DNA of 64,000 nt from Mytilus trossulus (Eukaryota > Mollusca > Bivalvia > Mytilida > Mytilidae): NCBI RefSeq assembly GCF_036588685.1, contig NC_086375.1, positions 35,858,566 to 35,922,565 on the forward strand, given 5' to 3'. The number at the start of each line of letters is the position of its first letter. The stretch's first letter is position 1. The notes under the pieces are model-generated. The model worked only from the letters and a program-made list of their open reading frames with translations, was not told where the DNA came from and did not search any database. A program made the position numbers and the translations under genes. Shown in pieces: positions 1 through 13,600 of this stretch.

Positions 1-559
1 GAATAATAAAAGAGGTTAGTCTTGTATTATTTGCTGTATCATATATTAATTTACTAATTTTATCTTGACTTTGCATGGTACAAGGACATCATTCGTAAAT
101 AAAAATCAGCATGCACACATCTTATACGTTCAGGTATTTCCCATTAAATATTGTATGGTAATATTCTTATTTCTTCTTTTCAAAGTTAAAATTCATATGT
201 CTTTTCTTAATTTAGAAAAACATAAATTTTGAAATTGTTCTCATCATGTTCCTTTCCCTTACTTCTAAACCTCTAAAAGTCTGAAAAGGTCAGAGATGAA
301 ACCATTTTGAATGTAGTATATGGTAGTTGCCACCTATTCTGGACATGCAAATATTAACAGTCCTTCAATGTTAATCCTTCAATTGCAACAGTCATTGTAC
401 ATATCCTGCCTTGTGTATAAGTCAAATTGAGACCGGAAATATTCTAGAAGAACAATTCATGAAAAAGGTATTTTAGCGCCCTCACAGAACCAGTTCATAT
501 CCATACAATCTGTAGTCTTTGGATAGTACTACAAATTAAATTTCAACTTTTTTTCACGT

Positions 560-1600
560 TACTCGATGGTTGCATAGCAAGCTATTCATAAATTCAAACT
601 TGCTGTGTCTGCTTTCTGTCAAAGAAACTTTTCTCTCTGTTTTTAAGGTGTATTATGTTATATAACATTAATCTGAAAAAGGTTTTCTCTTTCCTTTAAC
701 ATCGTAAATTATAATATTGTGATAAGCAACCATACTTCTGCAGGTGTTTCATGCATGTATTTTGCCCCACTAACCGTTACATTTCATGTTTGACATATCA
801 TTGAAACATACCAGTTATTTTGTTCCATGCATCATTTTCAGAATAGTACGTTGCATAGAATCTTATTTACAAAATGGATTTTGCATAGCAACCAAACTAT
901 TTTATGTAATCAAAGTATGCATATGGAATAATCCGAACATCCTAAATAGATTTGTCGATGCATCATTAATACATTGATATTTTACATAAAAACTTATAAG
1001 GAGCATATATTTTCCATAGCAACCATGCTATTGCAGGCATTCAACACATGTTTTTGGACCAGTAACTATAACATTTGATGTCCAACAACATTTTACCTAT
1101 ACATACCAGCTATTTTGTTCTATGCATCATTTTCATAGTGGTGCTTTGCTTAGAAACTACCTAGTAACATTGATTTTGCATAGCAACCATACTTTTTGTA
1201 TGTAATTGCACATACAACACATGACATAAAAAACTTATTTATATGTGCATGCTAGTTTTTAAGATGAATCAGTGTTTAATACAAACAAGCTGGTTTCTTC
1301 CATGCAGTAGTTTCAGACTGGTATTTTCCGTAGAAACTACTTAACAACGAGTGTTTTACATAGCAACCATACTATTTCAGGGAAATAAAGTATGCATTTG
1401 CATATACCATGTTCATAGTATATCAACCATAAATTATTACTACAAACAAGTTACTTTTGCCTGTTGATAATTTTTGATTGGCACTTTCATCTTAAACTTC
1501 CTAGCAAAGTTGATTTCGGATAGCAATTTATTTTTGTTATCTCTTTATGTGTGTAGAAATCATTTGATTGATTTCAACATATCCATGGTATCATTCAACT
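560..1600. repeat. Diverged tandem repeat, about 160-bp period
   Basis: A phrase close to TTGCATAGCAACCATAC recurs near 727, 885, 1015, 1178, 1360 and 1520. Between occurrences come matching phrases such as CATACCAGxTATTTTGTTC and CATGCATCATTTTCA. Spacing is about 130-180 bp. The copies are strongly diverged, so the array is old. No coding potential was seen. Confidence 0.6.
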
Positions 1601-1849
1601 ATATAAGCTGAAGTAACTTTCCTAATGAACCAGCATACCAATGTGTGTATCTCAGGATTTGGACAGCATAATAGTATGATAAGTGCATGTTTGTGAAAGA
1701 AGATGTATTGTATGCATGGTTTCAGCATTGCATTTCTTGGTATGTCTAGTTTTTTTACAGATGGGAAGAGTAATTGTGATTGTTTATTGTGCATTTATTA
1801 CAGCAGTATTTTGGGAAAATTTGGTGTTCTGTTTCTAAAGTAAACTCAC

Positions 1850-2316
1850 AACAAGAATGTGTCCAAATTAGACTGATGCCCAACTCGCACTATCCTTTTG
1901 CATGTTCCATGGTCAGTGAAATTGGATAATAATCTAATTTGGCATCAAAATTATGAAGATTATTCTATAGGGAACATATTTACTAAGTTTCAAGTTGATT
2001 AGACTTCAATTTTACAAAAACAACCTTGACCAAAAACTTTAACCTGAAACTTTCACTTTCATTTATATGTTCAGTGGACCGTGAAATTGAAGTCAAAAGT
2101 CGAATTTGGCTTTAAAATTAGAATGATCATATCATAAGCAACAAGTGTACTAAGTTTCAAGTTAATTGGACTTCAGCTTCATCAAAAACTACCTTGACCA
2201 AAAAATTTAACCTGAACGAACGGATGCACAGACAGAAGAACAGAACCACAGACGAAGGAACGGAGCCACAGACCAGAAAACATAATGCCCCTCTACTATT
2301 GTAGGTGGGGCATAAA
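1850..2316 (+). repeat. Dispersed repeat ending in GTAGGTGGGGCATAAAAA
   Basis: It begins near ACAAGAATGTGTCCA and ends with AATGCCCCTCTACTATTGT then GTAGGTGGGGC. A second copy with the same start, middle and end lies at about 38718-39156. Both have an internal twofold repeat (the CGCACTATC...ACCTTGACCAAAAA section occurs twice). I take it for a non-autonomous element of a mussel family; the class is unknown. Confidence 0.7.
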
Positions 2317-4679
2317 AAGATATAAGTAATTGCAAACATTCAGTATCAACTTTTTCAGGGAAATATTTGTTCCAGTTAATTCTTCAAATAATCATTATAT
2401 TTTACACAAATTCTTTATAATAAATAAGGTGTCACATTTTCTTGGTTTTCAGCTAACAGCACAGTTTTGATTTTAAAAAGGAAATATTTTATCTCTATTT
2501 CATTACATTCAGTACATGTTATAGTGTCATCCTATTCCTACCAGATTTCATTTGGTACTAAAGAGGAAAATAACAAAACTTAGAGAAAAAATATCACTTT
2601 TATTTCCAATATTTTCTTTGCATCCGCCATCATATTTAATATTATCATTATTATAAAATAAGTACATTATAAGTAATGGGATATGAACTTACACATGTAA
2701 AGGGACAGATAGTCACAGGACAAAAAGTCACAAGTAATCTGTTGACAATTGTTTGAATATGTAAGAGAAAGTCTTTTAATATATATCTTTTTTACATATA
2801 TTCAAATTAAAGATAAGGAAATGTGTCATTATACTGGAAAAATAAAGATTTATTTAATTTTAATCATGCAGAAGAAAGATTTCTTGGCACCATGAAGTCA
2901 TTTAAGACCCAAGCCACCTTGACATTTTCTTTTTCAACATTATATACAATAGTTCAAGAAAAATACAAAAATATTTTTGTATAAATAAGTGTGTTTTATT
3001 CAAAGAAAATAATCAGAAAAAAATAATTGTGACTTTTTGTCCTGTAACTTTCTGTCCTACATTCACCTACACAGACCCACCTTGCTTGCATCTCTCCCTC
3101 TCTCTTTCTTTCTCTCACACTCTCTCTTGTTCTAATTACTGAAGAAATATAGGCAAACATTTAAAAAAGAATACCATTTAAATTTCCAATTCCAATTGAA
3201 ATACACTGCATTTAATGAAAGGAGACAACTCTCAATTAAAGACCAAATGTCTTAAAGGTGGCTCATATCCAAAAGCAAGCTTAAATAACAATAATCCCTA
3301 TCCTAACAATAAAAATCAATCAAAAAGAGATCCACTCTGACATCAGATTTATGCAAAATAAACAGTTCACAAATATCATTTAACAAATAGACATCTATGT
3401 TAACACAATCAACACCCTTAAATGATGTACATGTACTCTACTACAAAATGTTCTTTTCATTTCTAGTGTAATATCTCTTTATAAAACTTGCTATAAACAT
3501 TCTTTATATAATTTGCTTGTTTCATGCATCAGAAGAGAGAAAGTTGGCAAAACCACTTTAATGCCAGGGCAAATAATGGTTTAAGATTTATTGTCCTAGA
3601 ATCTACCTAGTATATAAATAGATATAAATGTGTCATAGTATATTCAAAAGAACGCAAAAATGCTTCAATCAATGAAAAATATAATTGGAAATATCACATG
3701 TTAAAATTTCAAGGTAATGATTAAATACAAGTTTTGTTATAAAATATAATGTAATGCAATATTATACCTGACAATGTTATGTGAAGAAAAACTTTGATAC
3801 AATTTCGAAACCTGGAAAGTGTTTAACATCAATGTTTTTTGTTTATGCTGTCAAATGCAGAAGAAAATATCAAACAGAAGTTCTGAAAAAATTTACCATG
3901 AATAAAGTCATATATAGATTACAGACTACAAAGTCTTATCTGATATCAAGATGTAAATTAGATAAGTTAATTATTTTGACACAAGATATCTTATAACTAA
4001 CTTCATATTGTGTAATTCCTTACTTTTATAACATCATGAATGGATACTGTGACTACATCACTAGTACCAGACAGCTAAAACAATGAAGTGTAAGGCTTAT
4101 CTAAGCCTATTAAGGCAATTTTTTTTCAGATTTTTAGGTTAACAATGCTTTTTAACTTTGTACTCGAGTTTAACAGAGACAGACATGTGAATTATGAATA
4201 ATTTCTCTTCACTTCCATTCTTACAATATTGAATGTTCACCTCATGGATCTATTAAAAAAATAATTATACATTCATTTAAAGTAAAAGTCTTTGTAAGAA
4301 TCAGTTAATTTAACAGAATTTTAAAACATGGTTGAAAAATACCCACAGGCCTAAACCAACATTTTTTAAGTTGTCCTCATCCTGAACTAATAAGTCGCAC
4401 GTTTTTCTTCATGCCTGGTAAGTTCTTTTCAGTAAGCAAGTTTCTAGTGCATTTCAACAAAATTATATCTTGAAATAACAGATGAATAGGAAACAATGTT
4501 ACTTGAGTGTGTAATCAAAAACCATATTTTGATAGCAGCCATATTAATTTATCTTTTTTAAGACAAACAAATATCTGATGTAAAATAAAACATTAGCCTA
4601 GTTACTTTGATGAATATGATCATACAATCTTATCTGAACAGAATGAGAATTCTGTTTTCATTAAGTTAATTGAACTGAT

Positions 4680-7600
4680 TCATTTACATGTAGTATACAC
4701 TTTACTCAGATGGCAAAAAAGCTTGAAATCAGTGTTTACAAATAGATCATTGTCCATACGAGCTAGGGTTAACATGTTACGAAACCATAAAAAAAAATTA
4801 CAATGAGTTGTAAAATTTTTTAAATTCATATAAGAGAGCATACTCTTCAGTTTTTTCAATGTGCTATTTCTTTGTTCTGCAACCTGTGAGTTGATCCATT
4901 TATATTGTAGGTAGTTATCTAGATTATATCCTATATGACAACCTGAAAAAAAGATGGCATTATATGTTATTTGCATGAGCATTTAATTCATTTTAAATGT
5001 AAATAAGACAAAAATTTGAATGGGTTCCATTTGAAATATATGTGCTTAGAATTATATTATAGGGTTATTGCATGAATATTGAGGAATATTGTTCCAAATA
5101 GAATTTTATATTGCACGAGCTTGCAAGTGCAATATATGTTCTACAAGGGACAGCTAACTGTGTAACCCTCTTTAAATAAAGAATTATTATTATAATTATT
5201 ATTATTAAATAATATACTATATCAACTTATTACCTTCCCGTCAAAGGCTTTTGAATGTATATTCCATTCTGTTTTAATTTTGTAAATTGGTTTTGCTCTG
5301 TTTATTGTTATATTTTTCCTTGCATGTTTCACCCCTTTTGCATAATGTGTCATCTCTAATAAGATAAAGTAGAATTTTCCACTACTTGAAATGGAGACAA
5401 TATTTTATATCTGTATGTCTTTTATTTTATTTAAATATATATCTTCTTTCCAAAACAACATTTTGCACTTAAACTATTTTATTTTTTCAGACTTTGACTA
5501 ATATCTTGTATGAAAGTATATCAACATACTATAAAGTATTGAATAAAAAAAGTGATAATAGATAAATTTGACCAAATATTACAGCTCTTTTATAAATGCA
5601 TGCAAAGCAAACCTTTGATCAACTTAATTACCGGCTTTTTTTGTTTGGATGTTGAAAGAAAATTTGTTAAGTATTTACTTATTTCCTACAATAATCTACT
5701 ATTAAGTCTTTCTATCTTCTATCTATGCTGACATTCTGATAAACACTTTTAGTGTTGAACATTAAATATATACATTTTCCCTTATTGCTTTTATAAATGA
5801 CAGCTTTTACAATATTTTTATGTATTGAAACATACTTACCAACATGATTGCACCAATGAAAACGATCAACCAAAAACCAAGAATGTTGGAAAAACACAGG
5901 GTCTCTGTTTAGACAGTACTGATGCAGGTTGCATGCATTATCATAGATAATAAGCTTAGGAGCTGCAAATTAACCAAATAATGAAATCAACACCAACATT
6001 ATTGATATTATGTCCAGTTAATCCCTTATATAAAATTAAATATTTAAAAATGACATGTCAATCACTACTAATCAAATTCAAATGAAGTTAAATAAACCTT
6101 CTGTATCTATAATGATAGTCATATTACAAATTGAACACTTTGAGGTGGCTCAATATTGATAGATCTCTCCATTCTTGTTTGGGATTACTGTGAATTTTGT
6201 TTCTTGTATTTTATAGATATAGAAGATGTGGTGTGAGTGCCAATGAGACAACTCTCCATCCAAATAACAGTTTTACTAGTTTTACTATTACTTTTACTTT
6301 GGTACATTATTTGGAGATTGAGTGCGCATATGTCATTATATGTTATATGGTTAGAAAGTAATGTTTTCAAGGGAAGGTTTTTGTATATACCTTTAAACAA
6401 AGCTCTTAATTGTAGCTGTTAAACATACTGATATATGATATCACAAAACGACCAATCTTTAGATGTCAACATATTCATATACAGCACAATTTATAACAGT
6501 ACAAAAAATTATAAAGTTATGTAATGTTAGCCAATTATGAAAGGACAAGTTCATTAATAAATTATTAAATGAATAATGCCATCTGAAAAGTCTCAGTTGA
6601 AAAGAAATTGTCCCCTTTCACATGTATTGCGGCCCTCATATTATTTATCTGTAACTATAGTTTGCTAGCTATTTTTAGTCTCTTTCTTTTACTTATTTTA
6701 ATTCATTTCTACAATTTGTCAGGTCAATGATATTGATGAAAATGGTAGCAAAAATGATTAAAGACAGAGCAACATATATACTTAAACAAAATAAATATAT
6801 AAATCACACACAGACGAAACACATGCTATGTAAAAAGTATGTGCACATGCAATAAAAATAATAATGATTATAGTTATAGCTGAAGACAGCAAAATATTAA
6901 AGTTAAATCAAGTTTAAAAATAAAAAATAGTTAAATAAAGTTCAAGTATGCTTGAATGATTAGTTCTTGAAGTTATGATTATTTATTCAATAATTTATGA
7001 CAGAAGCTAAAGCAAATTATAAGTTGTTTATTGTGTTTATATCTTGCAGATACAGTATGACATTGCATTACAACTGGAAAGATATTTTTTCTATAATATT
7101 TGAATTAGGATCAGAATAAAAGAAATCTATTAAGTATCATTAAACAGAGGAAGAACATAATTACCAGTATGAAATCTGGTACGGAGAACAGTAAAAGGAA
7201 TGTTGGGACTCTCTGCATCTTCCATAATCTCATAGCCATAGCAAATGCCTATATAATGTAAATGTGTAAAACTGGTATATGATAATGTAATAAAAGTATA
7301 AAAATTACCATGTGATTAAATATCAGCAAGTTAAGGTTAATGAGTTGTCTCCCATGAACCTGTTAGTAAAAATAATAATTCCATCACCATAGCATTAAAC
7401 AAGATAAAGGAAAATGTTAATAAGTAAAATAGTACAAGAGTTGTCTTCCATGGGAATTAAACCAACCTACAATAAATGTATTCTCCTTCAGATGAAGACT
7501 GTTTATGTACCTGTTAGTGGTTAGTAAATTTCCATCACCAAAGGATTAAATAAGATAAAGGAAAATGTTAATAAGTAAAATAGTACAAGAGTTGTCTCCC

Positions 7601-10600
7601 ATTGGAATTGAACCAACCTACAATAAATGTATTCTCCTTCAGATGAAGACTTTTTATATACCTGTTAGTGGTTAATTTAAAGTCATATTTCCATCACCAA
7701 AGGATTAAATAAGATAAAGGAAAATGTTAATAAGTAAAATAGACAGTACAAGAGTTGTCTCCCCTGTACCTGTTTACTAAAATAATGTTCCAATCACCCA
7801 TGGATTAAATAACAGATGAATGTTAAAAAAGAAAATAGTTGATAAGTTGTCTTTAATGGACCTATTAAATAACAGATATAATTACATCACTAGTGCATTA
7901 ATTAGGTAGTTAATCAATTGGTTAATAGTGCATGATTTATCTCCCATTGGAATTAAACAAACATACAATCATGATTTTTCTGATGCAGTTAACTTTATCT
8001 TATGAGGTTTAATAACCTGTAACATGTATGCAAAATATATTTACCATGGATACACGAGACTGTAAATAATCCAGGTGTTAATGTTGGATGTGTTGATCTT
8101 TTTTTTGTGCATTTTGTTTCCATCCTAGGTTTTTTTTTATCAATTCTGTAGTTTCCTCTGTGGCAAAGAGTTGGCATTGTCGGAAAAAAACCAATCCCTC
8201 CACATGCACAGCCTGATTCACACTCTGAGATGTTGTGTATTTTGCCAATGAATGGTGACTGTGCCCTTACAACTAACTCCTTCATGATAGGATGCATAAA
8301 TTCAGGAATTTTCCATTCCAGGTTTTTTAAAAGTTTAAAAAATAAAGGAACTTCTTGCTCCAAAAGCACACTGTCATCATTTTGAAAAAAAAATCCCCAA
8401 TCAGAAAATATTTGAAAGATTCTATTGTTATCATGCAGAAAACCACAAACTGGATAATTGCTTGATAATACTGATAACAAATCACAATAAATCCCAGGAC
8501 ATTTGGCAAAACCAGATTCCCAAAAGTCATTCAAAATATCTGTCATTGCAGGTTGATAAGTTGTAATTAGTTTTTGTAATTGGCAGTACTCTTTTTCATC
8601 TAACCCCTCCTTCACAAACTTCAACAGTAGCTTTCTCGTTTCAGCATTGTTGATAAATACTCGTGTATTGTGAGAACTGAAATAATACAATATATGTGTC
8701 ACAGAAAAACCCTGGTCAGTTATAACTTCAAAATCTTTCTTCCAATACACTTTACAGCAAAACGCCTTGAGTGTGCCATAAAGGAATTGTATTTGTTAGC
8801 TTGCTAACTGACCAGTATGCAAAGGAGGGCAGTATACCTAATATAATAACTAAGTATAGCTTTCTTTTAAAATATGAACACTTATCTGAAAAATATTCAA
8901 AAATTAATAACTGTAAATATAAATATAACCATGATGATGGCCATTTAAGAAAGAGCTCTTCTATACTTGCAGACAATTTCAACACTGATTATTCAAGTTC
9001 TTTTCATGATGATTGTTTTTTTGATATGCACACAATTTGGTGTAAAACCTGACTTTATTCTTTACATATGGATTTTTGTTTGACTGCTATCTGTCTCATT
9101 CATTTGGATTTTATTTTTTATCTGTCAGATAGAAATTGCATTATTCAAATTAATGTCAATGCATCTGTTAACCTATTTTTCTATCTGAAATCAAGATGCT
9201 TGACTTATTTTTTTCACATACTAAGGCAGATAAGTTTGAAGACTTTCTTATAGTATTTTTTTTTATTATAATTGTTGAAAGTATGTTGAACAACAATTTT
9301 TGACATATTTGCTATTTGACCTTTTTGTATATTTGTACATCTCATTGTCTTTCGAAAAAAACTGACATGTATTTATTGAGCTTCAAGTAAAATTAAGTCT
9401 CTAAAAGAGAATACTAATATACCTTCCATCAAATGTAGCATTATCTGTTGTCTCCTTTAAATATTGTTTCCAAGGCATGAAGGTCTTTCTAAGTCCCAAA
9501 GAAACTCCATCCATAACCACAGTGTGTGGACAGTCTCCACACTCAGGACAGGAAAACCCATTGTTATAATTCAAATCCAATAACTCCAGGAAACTGTACC
9601 ATGCATATCTTAACCTATTTAATTTTTTTTTTTAGCATATTTATATATTTTAAGCCAAGAGGTATCCATGAAATAATGCAACAAGAATGCTCATGCTGAA
9701 ATGCCTCCATATGAATACAAACTTTATCAAATTCAATTAAATAGCCTGCTTCCTAGCATTACTCAAACACATGTATATCTATAAAACGTTGGGGAAACAA
9801 ATGAAGTCTGACTTGTAAAGAAATACTGGATACCCAGACTTTTAACAGTCACTCCCCTGATACTGAATACACAATATTAAACAAATAGTACCATATATAA
9901 TCTACTTTGATCAGTTGTGACTGTAGTTTCCAGTTTTCATTTAACAAACAACAAAGTTTTAATACCAAAGTTCTTGAACATGTTTGAATAAGTGATAAAC
10001 ATTTTGACATATTCCGGCAAGAACAGTAATATTTAGGCAAAAATCTCAAAGGCAGATGCCTGCAGGCTGGACAAATCATTACAAAATGATATTCATTTTC
10101 AAAAGCTTTCATATTGCAACATTGACATAGCCTTTCATTTGAATAAAAATATATCTTTTAATATGATAAAGCATCACAAACGTTGCATATACGAATGATA
10201 TCTTTTTTTCTTCTCTTGAAACCAGATTTACTTATTGTAACTTACCTGTTATACTGGAACTCCTCTGAAAAGTTCAAATTCCCACTTTCAAGTTGCTCCC
10301 AAGTCCATTGTTTGTAAAATGATGATAGTGTGCACCTTTGTAGAAATTTAATAGACAATATAAGGTCAATGTCAGAAAAAAATACCTTTTTTCCATGAGA
10401 CGTTAGAAACTTAGAAAGGCCAATTTTAATGAGCTCTTCCACAGTTTTGTGCCAAATACCAAAAAACTATTTTGACAATTACCAGATATTGATTTTAAAT
10501 GCCACTAAAAAAATATGTTTCTGAAAACTATAATACCAAAAACAAAATATTTTCCATCCCTACAGCAACATAATATGAATTCTGTATGGCAGGCAATGTC

Positions 10601-13600
10601 CCATTGTTACTATATTTGGTAGATGAAGACATAACCAATTGTCCTTAGTCAGGAGTCTGATGTTCAGTGGTTGTCTTCTGTTTAAGTGATAGTGTTTCTA
10701 GTTTTTTATATAGATTATACTGTTTGTTTCCCTGTTTAAAGGTTTAACACCAGTATTTTTGGTGGCTCTGTACAGCTTGCTGTTTGGTGTGAGCAGAAGT
10801 TGAGTATTGAAGGACATAGGGAGAGCCAAAAATTGAGTTCCTGAAATTTTTATCCCCAACGGGAATTGAACCCGGAACCTTTGTGTTAGCATTCTGATGC
10901 ACTAACCACTACACCACGGCTCTCACATACCTTGACTTATAATAATTTACTTTTATAAGTTGTCTCATTGCCACTCAAACCACATCTTCCTTTATCTATT
11001 CTAAAGTGTTACAGCTGTAGTAAAAAAACAAGAGAAGTTGTACAAACATAACAGCAAAACCAAAACAAGGTGTTCAACACCTCAATACAAATGTTAATAG
11101 TGTCACTAGAATGGAGAAGTTTTTGCATAACATTAATTGAATATACATGTAGATAAAATTGGCAATAAGTATGTGCCTTTGAAATATCAGTAATCTGCAA
11201 TTAAATTGTTGTCATTTGATGATGTTCTTCATAATAAAAGATGACGACATTGAGGATCCCCTTATGAAATATGTAATAGGTTTAGGTCTTTCTTAATGGA
11301 CTATACTGTTGTCATAATATGTATGCTAACTATAGCTGCATACATCCATACCATTTCATCTCAGTGACAATTATACTAACTATGTGTATAAATTATATGA
11401 TTTCTTTTAATAAATTATAAACACCCAAGGATCTTGATTGTAATGTTATTGAATATTGAAAAAAATGTGTTGAAAATATATCCACTTCCTGTATGATTTT
11501 TATCTAATTTATACATTTGTGTGCATTATAAGCACTTATGGTTGAAATTTCTTACCCTTGAGTTACATACTGTTTAAGATAATTTCTTAAAACCTTATGC
11601 GACACTAAATATGTGCCCATATTTAGAAGTTGGTCTTCACAGCCATCGTATTCCTTAACATTTTGGCATTCTCCAGTATTCAGGCATTTTCGGTAATAAG
11701 CTGTTGAAAAAGGTATCAAATTATATTGATGAAATTTGATGGCCTGGGGGAACTAGCTGTCAAAATAATCTTCACCAAATTAATTCAAAATTCTCATATT
11801 TTATTTATTACAATGTAAAACATTTAACCCAACTATTAAAAGTATGAAATAAATAATAAACAGAGCACAAGCATGAAAAAAACGTAGCTTGCAAGAGTAA
11901 ACTATTTCCCTATTTGCATTTCATTATTGAAAATTATTTATTGTGGTTATATTTCAGAGCAATCAAAATACTTTTAGACTCTACACAAGTTATAACCTTG
12001 AACCTAGAAAAATGCTTGTTTTTGGCCTCTTTTTGATCCCTTATTCCTTAACGATTTGGATAATCATCCAATAATCAATACCAACCTTCCTTTTGTGGTT
12101 TAAACCTTCTCTAAGGTCAATCTATCTACATTTCTAAATCTCAAATCTACATTTTAAATTAGTATTGAAATGTCTCATTTCATCTCCAAGAAACCCTTTT
12201 TATCTGTAATATTTTCAAAAACCAGGGTTCCTGTGAAAAATGCCACAACAGTTCCTTCATTGATAATATATCTAAGATTAAACTGATAGTGAAGAATATG
12301 TGTAAAGAGGAAGCATGAAGTTATTGATTGATAAATCTGAAAACAGTTGATGATAAAAATTACTACAAATATTTCCTCAATAGCCATTTTGTGTAAAAAA
12401 AATCGACATATCCAGTAAACCCTGAGCTTAAAACATTCCATTTTTGCAAATACAGGAAATATGTTATAAAAAATAGCTTCTGAATGAAATTGAATAAAAT
12501 TATGATGTCGGCTGTTATTGGTTTTTCATTTTATGCAACTGTAATGAGCAAACTGGATTCCTCTTTATAAGATTTCAGTTAAACAGAACTTTTTATTGTT
12601 TTTTTGGTATTATTACTGTGACTTTAAGGTTGACATTATGAGAAATATTATTATCCATCAGATAATTTTTTTTAGCAACTCACTCTTTACTTGTATTACA
12701 TCATTTGTTGTATACAGTTTCATGTCTGCTTCTTCAGAGGCAATACCCCAACCTGATCCACAGTCACATGAGCCGTCAATTGGTGGAACCAGTTTCAGTA
12801 TGAAATCTTCAATCGTATTAGGCACCTGTGTGTGGCGATTCCTTTTCTGCTCCTCAGATGGACAATCAAATGGTATTTTAAGTTGGGAGATGCTTTGTGG
12901 CACATATCTTGATCTCCATTTCATTTCCTGGTTCAAGGCTTCTTTAACATTGACTGGAATGTCAGAGGTTTCTTCTGTATTTAGTATTCCTTTTATATGT
13001 TTACAGGTTTCAGATGAATGCGGGCAGGATTGACATGCCAATTGTGGTGTAAGCCCACTGTATTCTACTCTCACAATGTTGTAGGTGGTATCATTTGCAT
13101 CCTGCCATCTTACACATAGGATACTGGAGTTATTTTCCAGACCAAAGACCTCAATCTTAATAAATAAATAAATGAATATATTTATAATTATGTGTACGAT
13201 ACAAATTTAATACAAGCAGAAACTAACCATTACATTTTTAAAAGGCTGGAACAAAATGAATAAATATCAGTGAAAAAACATAATATAAAGAAATAAATGA
13301 ATTCACAGTATTCTCAGTCAAATAAAGACTTCATATAGATCTATTTATAAAGAAAAGATGATACTCCAATCACCAGGTGATTAAATAACAACAGGTCAAT
13401 GTAATGTGAATAATTGTGCAAGAGATGTGTCCCATTGGAATTGAACCAACCTACAATAGATGTATTCTCCTTCAGATGAAGACTTTTTATGTACCTGTAA
13501 GTGGTTAGTTAAAAGTCATATTTCCATCACCAAAGGATTAAATAAGATAAAGGAATATGTTAATAAGTAAAATAGTACAAGAGTTGTCTCCCATTGTAAT

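Larger units (their letters stand above)
1..4679. other. Gene-free AT-rich flank
   Basis: No ORF here has the look of a real exon: those present are short, low in complexity and lack flanking splice sites. The stretch holds a degenerate tandem repeat (about 560-1600), a dispersed mussel-type repeat (about 1850-2316) and a CT-rich microsatellite (about 3084-3130). The rest is plain AT-rich sequence. Its right edge is the stop codon and 3' flank of the minus-strand KDZ gene. I saw no AATAAA within the first 120 bases after that stop. Confidence 0.6.

Noticed and set aside
8677-8750. Extension of the KDZ exon beyond 8676
   Set aside because: The frame stays open to 8750, but the acceptor TTATTTCAG at 8677 is strong and is the only one whose phase fits the preceding exon.
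8771-9052. Plus-strand ORF of 93 codons and minus ORF 8752-8985
   Set aside because: Both lie in the KDZ intron just upstream of the true acceptor at 8677; no splice support or recognisable domain.
10336-10466. Longer version of the KDZ exon beginning at 10466
   Set aside because: The acceptor at 10467 would be in phase 0 while the preceding exon ends in phase 2; the acceptor at 10336 fits.
10848-10925. A functional tRNA gene on the minus strand
   Set aside because: A and B boxes are present but the acceptor stem does not pair and the anticodon arm is abnormal.
12596-13033. Plus-strand ORF of 145 codons
   Set aside because: It is antisense to the KDZ exon 13155-12684, which has splice sites, fitting phases and cysteine motifs.
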